From the NCBI GenBank assembly GCA_016293865.1, contig JAEDDG010000002.1:79165-143164 (forward strand): 64,000 bases of DNA, in the 5' to 3' direction. The translations under genes and the position numbers were made by a program. This DNA is from Oscillospiraceae bacterium. GTDB taxonomy: Bacteria; Bacillota; Clostridia; Oscillospirales; Oscillospiraceae. Positions 52,127 to 60,591 of the stretch are shown one piece after another; position 1 is the first letter of the stretch, and each line of letters starts with the position of its first letter. The notes under the pieces are model-generated. The model did no database searches. It was given only the letters and a program-made list of their open reading frames with translations, and was not told the DNA's origin.

Positions 52127-53461
52127 TCACTGATTCACCGCGGCCTGCAAAACTGCGTTGGCAACAGCGCCGCCGGCAGCGCTTCCGTAGCCGCCGTTTT
52201 CCACAATGACAACAAATGCCAGCGGGCGGTCTGTATTGGTGATAAAGCCGACAAACCACGCATGCGGTGAAGCGCCGCCGCCAACCTCCGCCGTGCCGGA
52301 TTTGGCACACAGTTCAAGACCGGGGTAGTTTTCCGCGCCGTATTTATACGCCACGGTATAACTCATCATTTCTCTGATTTTTGCCGCCGTATCTGCGCTG
52401 AGCAGACGCGTCTTTGCGGAAAACAGGCCGCTGCGCTCCTGCGCCTTGAGCGTCAGCTCCGGCGCGCTCCCGTCCCCTGCCACAGCGCACATCATCCGCA
52501 GCATGGCCGCCGGATTCACAAGATCCGTGTACTGGCCGATTCCGGACCAGGCCAGAAGGGATGAACCGTCTGCCGCGATATCGAAGCTCCCGGCTGCGGT
52601 GGATATGCCGGAGATTTCAAAGCTTTCGGTCAGGCCCATTTTTTCTGCGTAATTGCTGAGAACATCGCCCCCAAGCTCCAGTGCCAACTGCGCAAACGCA
52701 CTGTTGCAGGACACCGCCAGCGCCTGTTCAATATTGATCTCCCCATGTGTTCCGGAGCAGACGACCGTGTCTCCGCCCACATCATAGCTTCCGGTGCAGA
52801 CAAAGGTTCTGTCATAGAGGTCGTCAATATTCTCAATCGCCGCCGCCAGCGTAACCAGCTTAAAGACCGACCCCGGCGTATATGTGGACGACAAAACCCG
52901 GTTCAGATAGACGCCGGAAGTGTCATCCGCATCAAGCTGCGGCGGATCTGCAGGATCAAACGTCTGTGAGGAAACCATGCAGAGAATTTCGCCTGTCTCG
53001 TAATCGCACACGGCCACGGCGCCGCTGCGCCCGTCCAGCGCATTGTAGGCCGCCACATTCAGATCTGCGTCAATGCTCAGGCGGACCTCTCCACCCCTGT
53101 TTCCCACCGTATATGTGCCGCTGACAAAATCATAGCCTGCCAGATCGGATGAAAACATTTTCAGCGCGCCGGTGCCGATATTGCCCTGCGCGTCACCGAC
53201 AGCATGAAGCGTGGCGCGGCGCACCGTTTCGTCCTGGGCAAAGCAGCGTTCCCCATCGTTCATATAGGCCAGAACCTCTCCGTCCCGGTCATAAACGGTG
53301 CCGGTGGCCAGCATACCGCCGGAATAAACATTTCCGTTGGCTGAAAACGCCGCCCAGTCGCTGCCGTTCAGCGTAAGCTTTGTGATAAAAAAGACAATAC
53401 CTGCAAGAATCGCCGCCGCCAGAAGCAGGACAGCCGCAGTACGTGATTTGACCTTTTTCAT
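52127..53461 (-). CDS. Penicillin-binding transpeptidase (class B, PbpA-like)
   Basis: 444 residues: one N-terminal anchor, a short dimerisation region and a transpeptidase domain with Ser198-x-x-Lys in Y-T-P-G-S-V-F-K, the S-C-N triad near residue 255 and K-S-G-T near 385. It cross-links peptidoglycan outside the membrane. Its ATG overlaps the stop of the FHA-SEDS gene by four bases, so the two products are a matched glycosyltransferase-transpeptidase pair. The short N-terminal region resembles actinobacterial PbpA and related Clostridia proteins. Confidence 0.92.
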   Translation of the reverse strand: MKKVKSRTAAVLLLAAAILAGIVFFITKLTLNGSDWAAFSANGNVYSGGMLATGTVYDRDGEVLAYMNDGERCFAQDETVRRATLHAVGDAQGNIGTGALKMFSSDLAGYDFVSGTYTVGNRGGEVRLSIDADLNVAAYNALDGRSGAVAVCDYETGEILCMVSSQTFDPADPPQLDADDTSGVYLNRVLSSTYTPGSVFKLVTLAAAIENIDDLYDRTFVCTGSYDVGGDTVVCSGTHGEINIEQALAVSCNSAFAQLALELGGDVLSNYAEKMGLTESFEISGISTAAGSFDIAADGSSLLAWSGIGQYTDLVNPAAMLRMMCAVAGDGSAPELTLKAQERSGLFSAKTRLLSADTAAKIREMMSYTVAYKYGAENYPGLELCAKSGTAEVGGGASPHAWFVGFITNTDRPLAFVVIVENGGYGSAAGGAVANAVLQAAVNQ

Positions 53462-55215
53462 CCTCTCACCCCCTGCATGGCCGCACGCAGCCCTTTCGGC
53501 AGACGCACGGCGATACTGGCGTTCTGTCTGGTGTCATTGGCCTTGATAAACGCAAGCAGGCACCAGCAGGCGATCATACTTGATCCGCCGTTGGAAACAA
53601 AGGGAAATGTCACGCCCGTAAACGGCAGAATATCCAGAGAACCGAAAACATTCAGGATAACCTGCGTCATCATAATGGTGACTGCGGCGCAGGATGCAAT
53701 GACGTAAAATGAGCTTCTGGCAGTCGCGGCCGATTTGACGGCAAACACAGCCAGCAGCACAATGGCCAGAACCGCCAGCACAGCAATGATCAGTCCGAGT
53801 TCCTCGCAGATTACTCCGAATACCAGGTCTGTATCCGCAGCAAAAATGCGGTGGAACCAGCCGTTGCCGGCGCCGACGCCGAACAGGCCGCCGCTGGCGC
53901 TGGCCGCCATGGCCCGGGTCTGCTGATAGCCGCCCTCATTGACATACTCCCAGGCATGTCCCCATGTGGAAAAGCGCGATGCGATATACGGCTTCATGGT
54001 CAGTGCCAGCATTCCGGCAAGAGCCGCTCCGCCGACACTGAGAAATACCGTCGCAAAGCTGCCGGAGCGCAGGAAAGAAATAATCAGATAAGTACAGAAA
54101 AATACAACCGCTGTCCCGAAGTCGCTCATCAGCACAAGCGCCAGCACACAGGCGCCTGAAAACGCAATAAATGCAAGAAGGTTTCTGCGCATGTACAGCC
54201 GGTCCATGGTGGCGGCGCCGGCAAAAACGAAACAGACCTTGACAAATTCCGACGGCTGAAAAGACACGCCGCCGATCTGCAGCCAGTTTTTGGCTCCGTT
54301 CAGCGTATCTGCAGTCAGCACGTTGACCGCCAGAAGCAGAAGTCCCACAATGGCCGCCGCCCAGCGCACGTCTGCAGTGCGCTTCAGATCGCGCAGATAG
54401 CAGCCGATGATCACAAAACCGACCAGCCCCGCAAAAAGGCAGGCAAGCTGCTTGATCAGGCTTTCCGGCGCCGAGGTGGCCACCACGGACATGCTGAGCG
54501 TACACAGGAAAAAGGCAATGCTCTCCGCCTCAAACCCCAGCCGTCCGAAAGAGCGGATCAGCGCAAAATAAAGCCACATCAGCACAGTCAGCAGCAGAAA
54601 TGCCGCAGGAACGATCAGGTTCAGGTCGTCCTTCATGGAAATGCAGAACTGAAGCGCCAGAAGGAGCTGGAACATGGTCAGAAGCAGAAATGTCGCCCCG
54701 GGCCTGTATGTGCGGCCCGGTCTGCTGCGGCGCATGGCCTGTTCCCTTTCCTGTTCCGGGGACAGCGCGACAAACACCAGCTCGACGTCCGCAAGCTTTA
54801 AAACCGTCCCGTTATGAATCAGCGCAGAAACCGGTACTTTTTTCCCGCCGGCCATCACGCCGCCTTTTGAACCGAGATTGATGATGCGCCAGTTTCCCTT
54901 ATCGTCGCGGATAACGGCCGCATGGGTTCTGGAAACAGTCGGAACGTCCACCGCAACATCGCAGGTTTTTGACCGTCCGATGATGTTCTCCCAGTGACAC
55001 AGCGGCGCCCGGGTTCCGTCAGGCAGACTCAGCCAGCCCCAGACCTCACTCTCAGGTTTCCCGCGCAGCATGGACAAAGCGCAGCGCAGCAGGATAATCA
55101 CGGCAAGAAGCGGCAGAATCCAGCGGATCACACAAGTGATATAATCCAGCGGGCCCGGCGCCGAACCGGACACATTGCTGAAAAGCGCTTTGGAAATCTG
55201 TTCAAGAAGCTCCAA
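53458..55215 (-). CDS. FHA domain fused to a FtsW/RodA/SpoVE glycosyltransferase
   Basis: 585 residues. One span at about 30-50, then an FHA domain (about 76-150) with I-G-R-S, S-R-T-H at 95-98 and N-L-G-S-K-G-G, then ten or so SEDS spans. The SEDS catalytic Asp is in M-S-D-F-G-T-A, with Q-P-S-E-F-V-K and F-P-F-V-S-N-G-G-S-S also present. SEDS proteins polymerise lipid II. An FHA domain binds phosphothreonine, so activity or localisation may follow a Ser/Thr kinase signal. The gene is coupled to the downstream PBP. Confidence 0.92.
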   Translation of the reverse strand: MELLEQISKALFSNVSGSAPGPLDYITCVIRWILPLLAVIILLRCALSMLRGKPESEVWGWLSLPDGTRAPLCHWENIIGRSKTCDVAVDVPTVSRTHAAVIRDDKGNWRIINLGSKGGVMAGGKKVPVSALIHNGTVLKLADVELVFVALSPEQEREQAMRRSRPGRTYRPGATFLLLTMFQLLLALQFCISMKDDLNLIVPAAFLLLTVLMWLYFALIRSFGRLGFEAESIAFFLCTLSMSVVATSAPESLIKQLACLFAGLVGFVIIGCYLRDLKRTADVRWAAAIVGLLLLAVNVLTADTLNGAKNWLQIGGVSFQPSEFVKVCFVFAGAATMDRLYMRRNLLAFIAFSGACVLALVLMSDFGTAVVFFCTYLIISFLRSGSFATVFLSVGGAALAGMLALTMKPYIASRFSTWGHAWEYVNEGGYQQTRAMAASASGGLFGVGAGNGWFHRIFAADTDLVFGVICEELGLIIAVLAVLAIVLLAVFAVKSAATARSSFYVIASCAAVTIMMTQVILNVFGSLDILPFTGVTFPFVSNGGSSMIACWCLLAFIKANDTRQNASIAVRLPKGLRAAMQGVRG

Positions 55216-55263
55216 TTTTACGCCTCCTTCCCATTGGCATCAAATAAATGCAGAGACAAAATT

Positions 55264-55292
55264 CTGATATAATATTATATCACCTCTGTCAA
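55264..55292 (-). promoter_or_regulatory. Divergent promoter region with a perfect palindrome
   Basis: On minus, TTGACA (55292-55287), 17-nt spacer, TATCAG (55269-55264) can drive the FHA-SEDS/PBP operon. The 16-bp palindrome GATATAATATTATATC (55266-55281) places a TATAAT on each strand, the plus one possibly serving gltX. Confidence 0.5.
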
Positions 55293-55341
55293 TCATACAC
55301 GCTCTCCTGTATCGCCGCCGGGCGTCTGCCGAAAAACTGCG

Positions 55342-55405
55342 TCCCGGCTTAAAAAACAACCGCGCGCCGTTGGACCAGACAGTACGAAGCGCGGCACAGC
55401 CGGGA
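55342..55405 (+). promoter_or_regulatory. Structured leader upstream of gltX
   Basis: Outer stem TCCCGGCT/AGCCGGGA (55342-55349, 55398-55405) encloses CCGCGC/GCGCGG (55360-55365, 55389-55394) and CGT/ACG. It is not a recognisable T-box. Confidence 0.4.
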
Positions 55406-55472
55406 GTATCCTCTTGAAATTTGTGCTGTCATGCATTATGATGTTCTGGACAGACGAATAGGAGGTTCGGTT

Positions 55473-56960
55473 ATGGCTTTAGATTACAAATGGTTTGAAG
55501 AAATGGAAGCGCGCATTCCCAAGGGTGAAGTACGTACGCGTTTCGCTCCAAGCCCCACCGGATACATGCATGTTGGAAACCTGCGCACGGCGCTTTACAC
55601 CTATCTGATTGCCAGGAGCATGGGCGGGAAATTCATCCTGCGCATTGAGGACACTGACCAGGGCCGTTATGTTGACGGCGCCGTGGATGTCATTTACAAC
55701 ACACTGCGGGACTGCGGCCTGACACATGATGAAGGTCCTGATATCGGCGGCCCGGTTGGACCGTATATTCAGTCGCAGCGCAGGGATCTCTATCTGAAAT
55801 ATGCCGAGCTTCTGATCGAAAAAGGCGGCGCTTACCGCTGCTTCTGCGGCAAGGACACAGATGAGAGCGACGACGCCGGCTTCAAAAAATATGACGGACG
55901 CTGCGCCCGCCTGTCCCCGGAAGAAATTCAGGCAAAGCTGGATGCAGGTATGCCCTATGTCATCCGCCAGAAGATCCCCCGTGAAGGTGAAACCACTTTC
56001 TCTGACGTGGTTTTCGGTGACATCACCGTGCCCAACGACAGTCTGGATGACAATGTCCTGATCAAGTCAGACGGTCTGCCCACCTATAATTTTGCAAACG
56101 TTATCGACGACCATCTGATGGGCATTACACACGTTGTGCGCGGCTCGGAGTACCTGTCCAGCGCGCCGAAATACAACCTTCTGTACCAGTCCTTCGGCTG
56201 GGATATCCCTGTTTATGTGCACTGCTCCCCCGTAATGCGCGACGCGCACAGCAAAATGTCCAAGCGTCACGGCGATCCGTCCTATGAGGACCTACTGGCG
56301 CAGGGCTATCTGAACGACGCCATTCTGAATTACGTTGCGCTTCTGGGCTGGAGTCCCCGCGGCGAGCGGGAAATCTATTCCCTGCAGGAGCTGACAGAAG
56401 TCTTTGACATTACCGGCATTTCCAAATCTCCGGCGATCTTTGATATTGAAAAGCTGAAGTATTTCAACAGTGAATACATCCGCGCCGCGTCTCCGGAGCG
56501 CTTTGCCGCCCTGGCAGAGCCTTATATCCGCTCAGTGGTGACCGACCCCGCAATGGACGCCGGGAAAATCGCCGCCATTCTTCAGCAGCGCTGTGAGGTG
56601 CTGACGGACATCCCCGAAAAAATCGACTTTTTCTCAGCGCTTCCGGATTACCCGACCGATCTTTTCATCCACAAGAAATCCAAATGCGACACTGCAGTCG
56701 CACTGTCCATGCTCACCGCCGTTCTTCCGGACCTTGAAGCGCTCGACAGCTGGGACCATGACGGCATTTACGGGCTTTTGGTTGAAAAAGCCGCAGCGCT
56801 GGGTGTCAAGAACGCAACTCTGATGTGGCCGGTGCGCATTGCCGCCTCCGGCAAAGCAGTCACACCCGGCGGCGCCGTGGAAATCTGCGAAATTCTCGGC
56901 AAAGAGGAAACGCTGCGCCGGCTCCGCCTTGCCGTGGCCAGGCTGCAGGCGGCAGAATAA
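55473..56960 (+). CDS. gltX: Glutamyl-tRNA synthetase
   Basis: A 495-residue class I synthetase. HIGH-type motif P-T-G-Y-M-H-V-G-N and KMSKR-type S-K-M-S-K-R-H-G are present; the C-terminal anticodon-binding helical domain completes the usual length. The segment G-A-Y-R-C-F-C follows the first half of the Rossmann fold. ATG at 55473 has AGGAGG upstream; the frame is open 42 nt further without support. Whether it is discriminating or also charges tRNA-Gln is not visible. Confidence 0.97.
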   Translation: MALDYKWFEEMEARIPKGEVRTRFAPSPTGYMHVGNLRTALYTYLIARSMGGKFILRIEDTDQGRYVDGAVDVIYNTLRDCGLTHDEGPDIGGPVGPYIQSQRRDLYLKYAELLIEKGGAYRCFCGKDTDESDDAGFKKYDGRCARLSPEEIQAKLDAGMPYVIRQKIPREGETTFSDVVFGDITVPNDSLDDNVLIKSDGLPTYNFANVIDDHLMGITHVVRGSEYLSSAPKYNLLYQSFGWDIPVYVHCSPVMRDAHSKMSKRHGDPSYEDLLAQGYLNDAILNYVALLGWSPRGEREIYSLQELTEVFDITGISKSPAIFDIEKLKYFNSEYIRAASPERFAALAEPYIRSVVTDPAMDAGKIAAILQQRCEVLTDIPEKIDFFSALPDYPTDLFIHKKSKCDTAVALSMLTAVLPDLEALDSWDHDGIYGLLVEKAAALGVKNATLMWPVRIAASGKAVTPGGAVEICEILGKEETLRRLRLAVARLQAAE

Positions 56961-56998
56961 GCGCATTTTCCCTGCCAATCCAATTTTTTCACTGTATG

Positions 56999-57043
56999 AA
57001 ACACCCCTTTTCGGAAGATATTATCCAAAAAGGGGTGTTTTTA
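56999..57043 (+). terminator. gltX terminator overlapping the ypeB ribosome site
   Basis: Perfect 13-bp stem AAACACCCCTTTT (56999-57011) / AAAAGGGGTGTTT (57028-57040) with a 16-nt loop, then TTA. The 3' arm contains AAAGGGGTG, the ribosome site for the TTG at 57044. Confidence 0.75.
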
Positions 57044-58408
57044 TTGATCTCACTACGAAAAAAAACAGTGATTCTGCTCGCTTCATTTACACTTGCTGCA
57101 TTTGCGGTTCTGGCCGGCTTTATTCTCCAGGCACGCAGTGAAACAGCAGGCGCGAACCGCAGCGTTCAGATCGCCTACCGACGCGCATTTGCCGATCTTG
57201 TGACCAGCATGGACGGGATCGATAACGCACTGCAGAAAAGCCGCTACGCGACCTCGCCATCCATGGCATCCGGCGTATGCACGGAAATTTTCGGCAAGGC
57301 CATGGCCGCGCAGTCTGCATTGAGCACGCTGCCGTTTGCCAGCTATGAGCTTGAACATACGTCCTCATTCATCGCCAAGGTCGGCGACTACGCCTATGCA
57401 CTGTCCCGCAGCGCCGCCAAGGGCGACGGTCTGTCTGAGGAAGAGATTGAAAATCTGACAGCGCTGAGCCGGAACGCCTCCGCCCTGTCCCAGGATCTGC
57501 GCACGCTGTTCGCAAAGGTAGACGAGGGCTCTGTGTCCATCGGACAGCTTGAACAGGCGCAGGACGAGCTTGCCCGTGCAGACGACAGCGACGTTCCCAC
57601 TGACCTTGCCGGCAGCTTCAGACAGCTGGAGAGTGATTTCGGCGATATTCCCTCCCTGATCTACGACGGTCCGTTTTCCGAGCACATTGCGGAAAAGAAG
57701 CCGGCGCTGCTTGAAGGCCTGGATGATGTCGACGAAAACCAGGCGCTGGAAGCCACAGCGAAGCTGACAGGCCTTGACACAAGCGAGCTGCAGGTCACCG
57801 GCCGGCGCGAGACTCCGGTGCCGGTCTATGTGATCAGCGGCAGGCAGGAAAACACCGATCTCTCTGCTGAGGTCTCAATTGCCGGCGGCCATGTGGTATT
57901 CTTTGAAAAGCGGACCGAAACCGGCGGCGAACCCATCTCTGATGAGCAGGCCTGCCGGACAGCTGAGGATTTTCTCTTAGAAAACGGCTTTGATCCTGTT
58001 TCTGCCACGTATGTGTGCTATAACGGCAGCGCTGTCATTGTCAACTGTGCCTATTCACAGGACGGCGTCATCTGCTATCCGGATCTGATCAAAGTCACGC
58101 TTGCGCCTGACGGCTCCGTGATCGGCATGGACTGTCTGGGCTATGTCACAAACCATACGCAAAGACAGCTGCCCGACACCTCAGTTGATGAGGCACAGGC
58201 TGAAACGCAGGTTCCGGACACGCTGACTGTTCTGAGCCATCAGATGGCCGTGATCCCCACAAACGGAAAAAATGAAGTATACTGCCATGAATTCAAATGC
58301 GAAAATGAGGACGGCAGGCATTATATTGTCTATGTCAACGCAGAAACCGGCCAGGAAGAGAACATTCTGATTCTGATTGAAGATGAAAACGGAACGCTGA
58401 CCGTTTAA
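57044..58408 (+). CDS. ypeB: Spore germination protein YpeB-like
   Basis: 454 residues: an N-terminal span (L-L-A-S-F-T-L-A-A-F-A-V-L), a helical region (Y-R-R-A-F-A-D-L, P-F-A-S-Y-E-L-E-H-T-S), and C-terminal PepSY repeats (C-R-T-A-E-D-F-L-L-E-N-G-F and a closing Y-V-N-A-E-T-G-Q-E-E). In Bacillus YpeB is needed for stable SleB, a cortex-lytic enzyme; sleB is not adjacent here. The start is TTG at 57044 after AAAGGGGTG; an ATG at 56996 would place the terminator inside the gene. Confidence 0.85.
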   Translation: MISLRKKTVILLASFTLAAFAVLAGFILQARSETAGANRSVQIAYRRAFADLVTSMDGIDNALQKSRYATSPSMASGVCTEIFGKAMAAQSALSTLPFASYELEHTSSFIAKVGDYAYALSRSAAKGDGLSEEEIENLTALSRNASALSQDLRTLFAKVDEGSVSIGQLEQAQDELARADDSDVPTDLAGSFRQLESDFGDIPSLIYDGPFSEHIAEKKPALLEGLDDVDENQALEATAKLTGLDTSELQVTGRRETPVPVYVISGRQENTDLSAEVSIAGGHVVFFEKRTETGGEPISDEQACRTAEDFLLENGFDPVSATYVCYNGSAVIVNCAYSQDGVICYPDLIKVTLAPDGSVIGMDCLGYVTNHTQRQLPDTSVDEAQAETQVPDTLTVLSHQMAVIPTNGKNEVYCHEFKCENEDGRHYIVYVNAETGQEENILILIEDENGTLTV

Positions 58409-58462
58409 CCGTTCTGCTGCAAGTTCCCCAGACTCCTGCCGCGCGGCAAATCCGCATTCTGC

Positions 58463-58683
58463 AAAAAAGGCCCGGCGCAGTGCGCCGGGCCTCTGTCTGT
58501 CGATAAACAATGAAAAAATGCTGCGGGTCTGAGCAGCGGGGAATGTGTGCAAGGGGCTAAGACCCCTTGCACGTTCAATCAAACAGTTTTTTGAACATCT
58601 TGAAGTTCGAAAAACTGCACTCAGCGTGTCGAAAATACTTTTTCGACACGCTGAGGCCCGGCGCAGTGCGCCGGGCCTTTTTA
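58463..58683. repeat. Block of five stem-loops bounded by a repeated palindrome
   Basis: The 25-nt palindromic unit AGGCCCGGCGCA-GTG-CGCCGGGCCT occurs at 58468-58492 and 58654-58678. Between them are stems GTGCAAGGGG/CCCCTTGCAC (58547-58572), CAGTTTTTTGAAC/GTTCGAAAAACTG (58584-58617) and TCAGCGTGTCGAAAA/TTTTCGACACGCTGA (58621-58654). The first unit is preceded by AAAAAA and the last followed by TTTTT, so the ends act as outward terminators for the converging genes. No gene is present in 58409-58743. Confidence 0.8.
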
Positions 58684-58743
58684 CATCGCGATTCGGCAGG
58701 CAACAGACAGGCGTTTCAGACCGTCCGTTATCCTTCATTCATC

Positions 58744-59190
58744 TTATTCAACGGGAATCTTGGCCACGCACTTTTTGAAGGGCTTGGCAACGCCGTCAAT
58801 GTGGCAGTTGGGCGCATGTCCGTCGCTGGGATAATCCACATAGAACATACCGGCGTCAATTCTGACAATACGGCCGTCGCCGGAGAACATCTGGCAGTCG
58901 CTGTCTGCGCTGTACTCCGTATCGGCCTTGAGGGAATCAATGTCAGCCCACACGGTGTACTCCGTGCCGGACACCACATAGTGCACATCAAGATAAGCAC
59001 GGTGCGCCTCAAACTGCGCGCCTTCCGCATCGCGGGTCGTGCCCTCCATCAGGTTGACATAGCAGCCATCCTCCAGCTCGTAGCGGCCGGGTGCAAGATC
59101 AGCAGCCTTTTTGAAAAACTCGGCGGCCTGCTTGAAGTTTTTGTTCATCGGATAATACGTCTCAATATTCTTCAGTTCGTCGAAAATCAT
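58744..59190 (-). CDS. YhcH/YjgK/YiaL family protein
   Basis: A 148-residue cupin-like protein of the YhcH/EbgC (DUF386) family. Family segments: M-I-F-D-E-L-K-N at the start, A-H-R-A-Y-L-D-V-H-Y-V-V-S-G with metal-binding His residues, and F-Y-V-D-Y-P-S-D-G-H-A-P. Members have been linked to sialic acid or beta-galactoside use, possibly as anomerases. GGGAGGG precedes the ATG. It is divergent from galK, fitting a sugar context. Confidence 0.88.
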   Translation of the reverse strand: MIFDELKNIETYYPMNKNFKQAAEFFKKAADLAPGRYELEDGCYVNLMEGTTRDAEGAQFEAHRAYLDVHYVVSGTEYTVWADIDSLKADTEYSADSDCQMFSGDGRIVRIDAGMFYVDYPSDGHAPNCHIDGVAKPFKKCVAKIPVE

Positions 59191-59366
59191 CTGATTTCCC
59201 TCCCGTTGTTTTTGTCCTTCGGACGGCCTAATGATATCACCCGTCTGTCCGGGTGTCAAGGCGGCCGCGCCGGTTTTCCTTGCATAAAACAGCTCTTTGT
59301 TATATGATGACATCAGCTGAACAACTCCATGCAGCAATGCTGTGCTGTTGAATCAGAGGTATCAAA

Positions 59367-60542
59367 ATGACAGAAACATATCAGGCACTGAATGATCAGT
59401 TCAGCGCTGTTTTCGGTCCCGGCCCCGCACCGGCCGCCTGCTTTGCGCCCGGCCGCGTCAATCTGATCGGCGAACATACAGACTACAACGGCGGGCACGT
59501 TCTGCCCTGTGCGCTGGACATGGGTATTTCCGTACTGGCCCGGCCGAACAGCGTCGGCGCCGTCCGGATGTATTCGGCCAACTTAAGCCGCGGGAGCCGG
59601 AAAACGGCGCCTGTCACCGGCGCTGTCCATGACCCGCAGCGCGGTTGGGGAAACTATCCTGCCGGCGTCATCCGTTCACTGGAAAACAGAGGCTTTGTCC
59701 TGCCCTGCGGCGTGGATCTTTTCATCAGCGGCAGCGTTCCCAACGGCGCCGGTCTGTCCAGTTCCGCAGCGCTGGAGGTTTCCGTCGCCTGCGCGCTGCA
59801 TATGCTCTTTTTCCCGCAGCTGACGCCGGAGGAAATGGCGTTTGCAGGACAGGAAGCGGAAAACCGCTTCATCGGCGTGCAGACGGGCATCATGGATCAG
59901 TTTGCCTCGGCCATGTGCCGCGCGGATCACGCGCTTTTCCTGAAAACGGCGGACATGAGCTTCACACATGTTCCTCTCTGTCTGGAAGGCTGCGCGCTTG
60001 TTCTGATCAACACAAACAAGCGCCACAGTCTGGCCTCCTCCGCCTACAATCAGCGGCGCCTGGAATGCAGCCGCGCTCTGGAGATTCTGCGTCCTTACAC
60101 GGATGCATCCGCGCTCTGCGACATTTCCCCGGATCAGTTTGCGGCCAGCGCACATCACCTGCAGGAGGAGACGCTTCTGCGCAGAGCGCGCCACGCCGTC
60201 ACGGAAAATGCCCGCACCATTGAAGCGGCAAATGATCTGGCCAAGGGTGATCTGGCCGCTTTCGGCAGGCTGATGAACGCGTCGCACATCTCCCTGCGCG
60301 ACGACTATGCCGTCACCTGCCCGGAACTGGACGTGCTGGCCGAGGCTGCCTGGGCGCAGCCGTATGTCCTCGGCGCACGGATGACCGGCGGCGGGTTCGG
60401 CGGCTGCACAGTGAACCTTGTCAGGTCAGACAGCGTCCCCCGCTTTATCCGCGAAACCGGACGCATTTATACAGAGAAAACAGGCCTGCAGGCTGCATTC
60501 TATACCGCAGCCCCCGGCCCCGGCGTTCACAGCATATCCTAA
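59367..60542 (+). CDS. galK: Galactokinase
   Basis: A 391-residue GHMP kinase phosphorylating galactose at C1. GalK signature G-R-V-N-L-I-G-E-H-T-D-Y-N-G-G, ATP loop P-N-G-A-G-L-S-S-S-A-A and the late G-A-R-M-T-G-G-G-F-G-G-C. AGAGGT lies before the ATG. galE follows 49 nt later; galT is not in the window. Confidence 0.96.
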   Translation: MTETYQALNDQFSAVFGPGPAPAACFAPGRVNLIGEHTDYNGGHVLPCALDMGISVLARPNSVGAVRMYSANLSRGSRKTAPVTGAVHDPQRGWGNYPAGVIRSLENRGFVLPCGVDLFISGSVPNGAGLSSSAALEVSVACALHMLFFPQLTPEEMAFAGQEAENRFIGVQTGIMDQFASAMCRADHALFLKTADMSFTHVPLCLEGCALVLINTNKRHSLASSAYNQRRLECSRALEILRPYTDASALCDISPDQFAASAHHLQEETLLRRARHAVTENARTIEAANDLAKGDLAAFGRLMNASHISLRDDYAVTCPELDVLAEAAWAQPYVLGARMTGGGFGGCTVNLVRSDSVPRFIRETGRIYTEKTGLQAAFYTAAPGPGVHSIS

Positions 60543-60591
60543 TTCCTGCAGCGGCAGTGCCGCGCAAACCATTTTTCGGGAGGTAATTCTT

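Noticed and set aside
55216-55472. T-box riboswitch upstream of gltX
   Set aside because: No AGGGTGG-x-ACCGCG antiterminator sequence and no terminator before the gene; only an uncharacterised nested stem.
58468-58678. CRISPR array from repeated 25-nt units
   Set aside because: Only two units, palindromic, 160 nt apart with structured non-spacer sequence; no cas genes.
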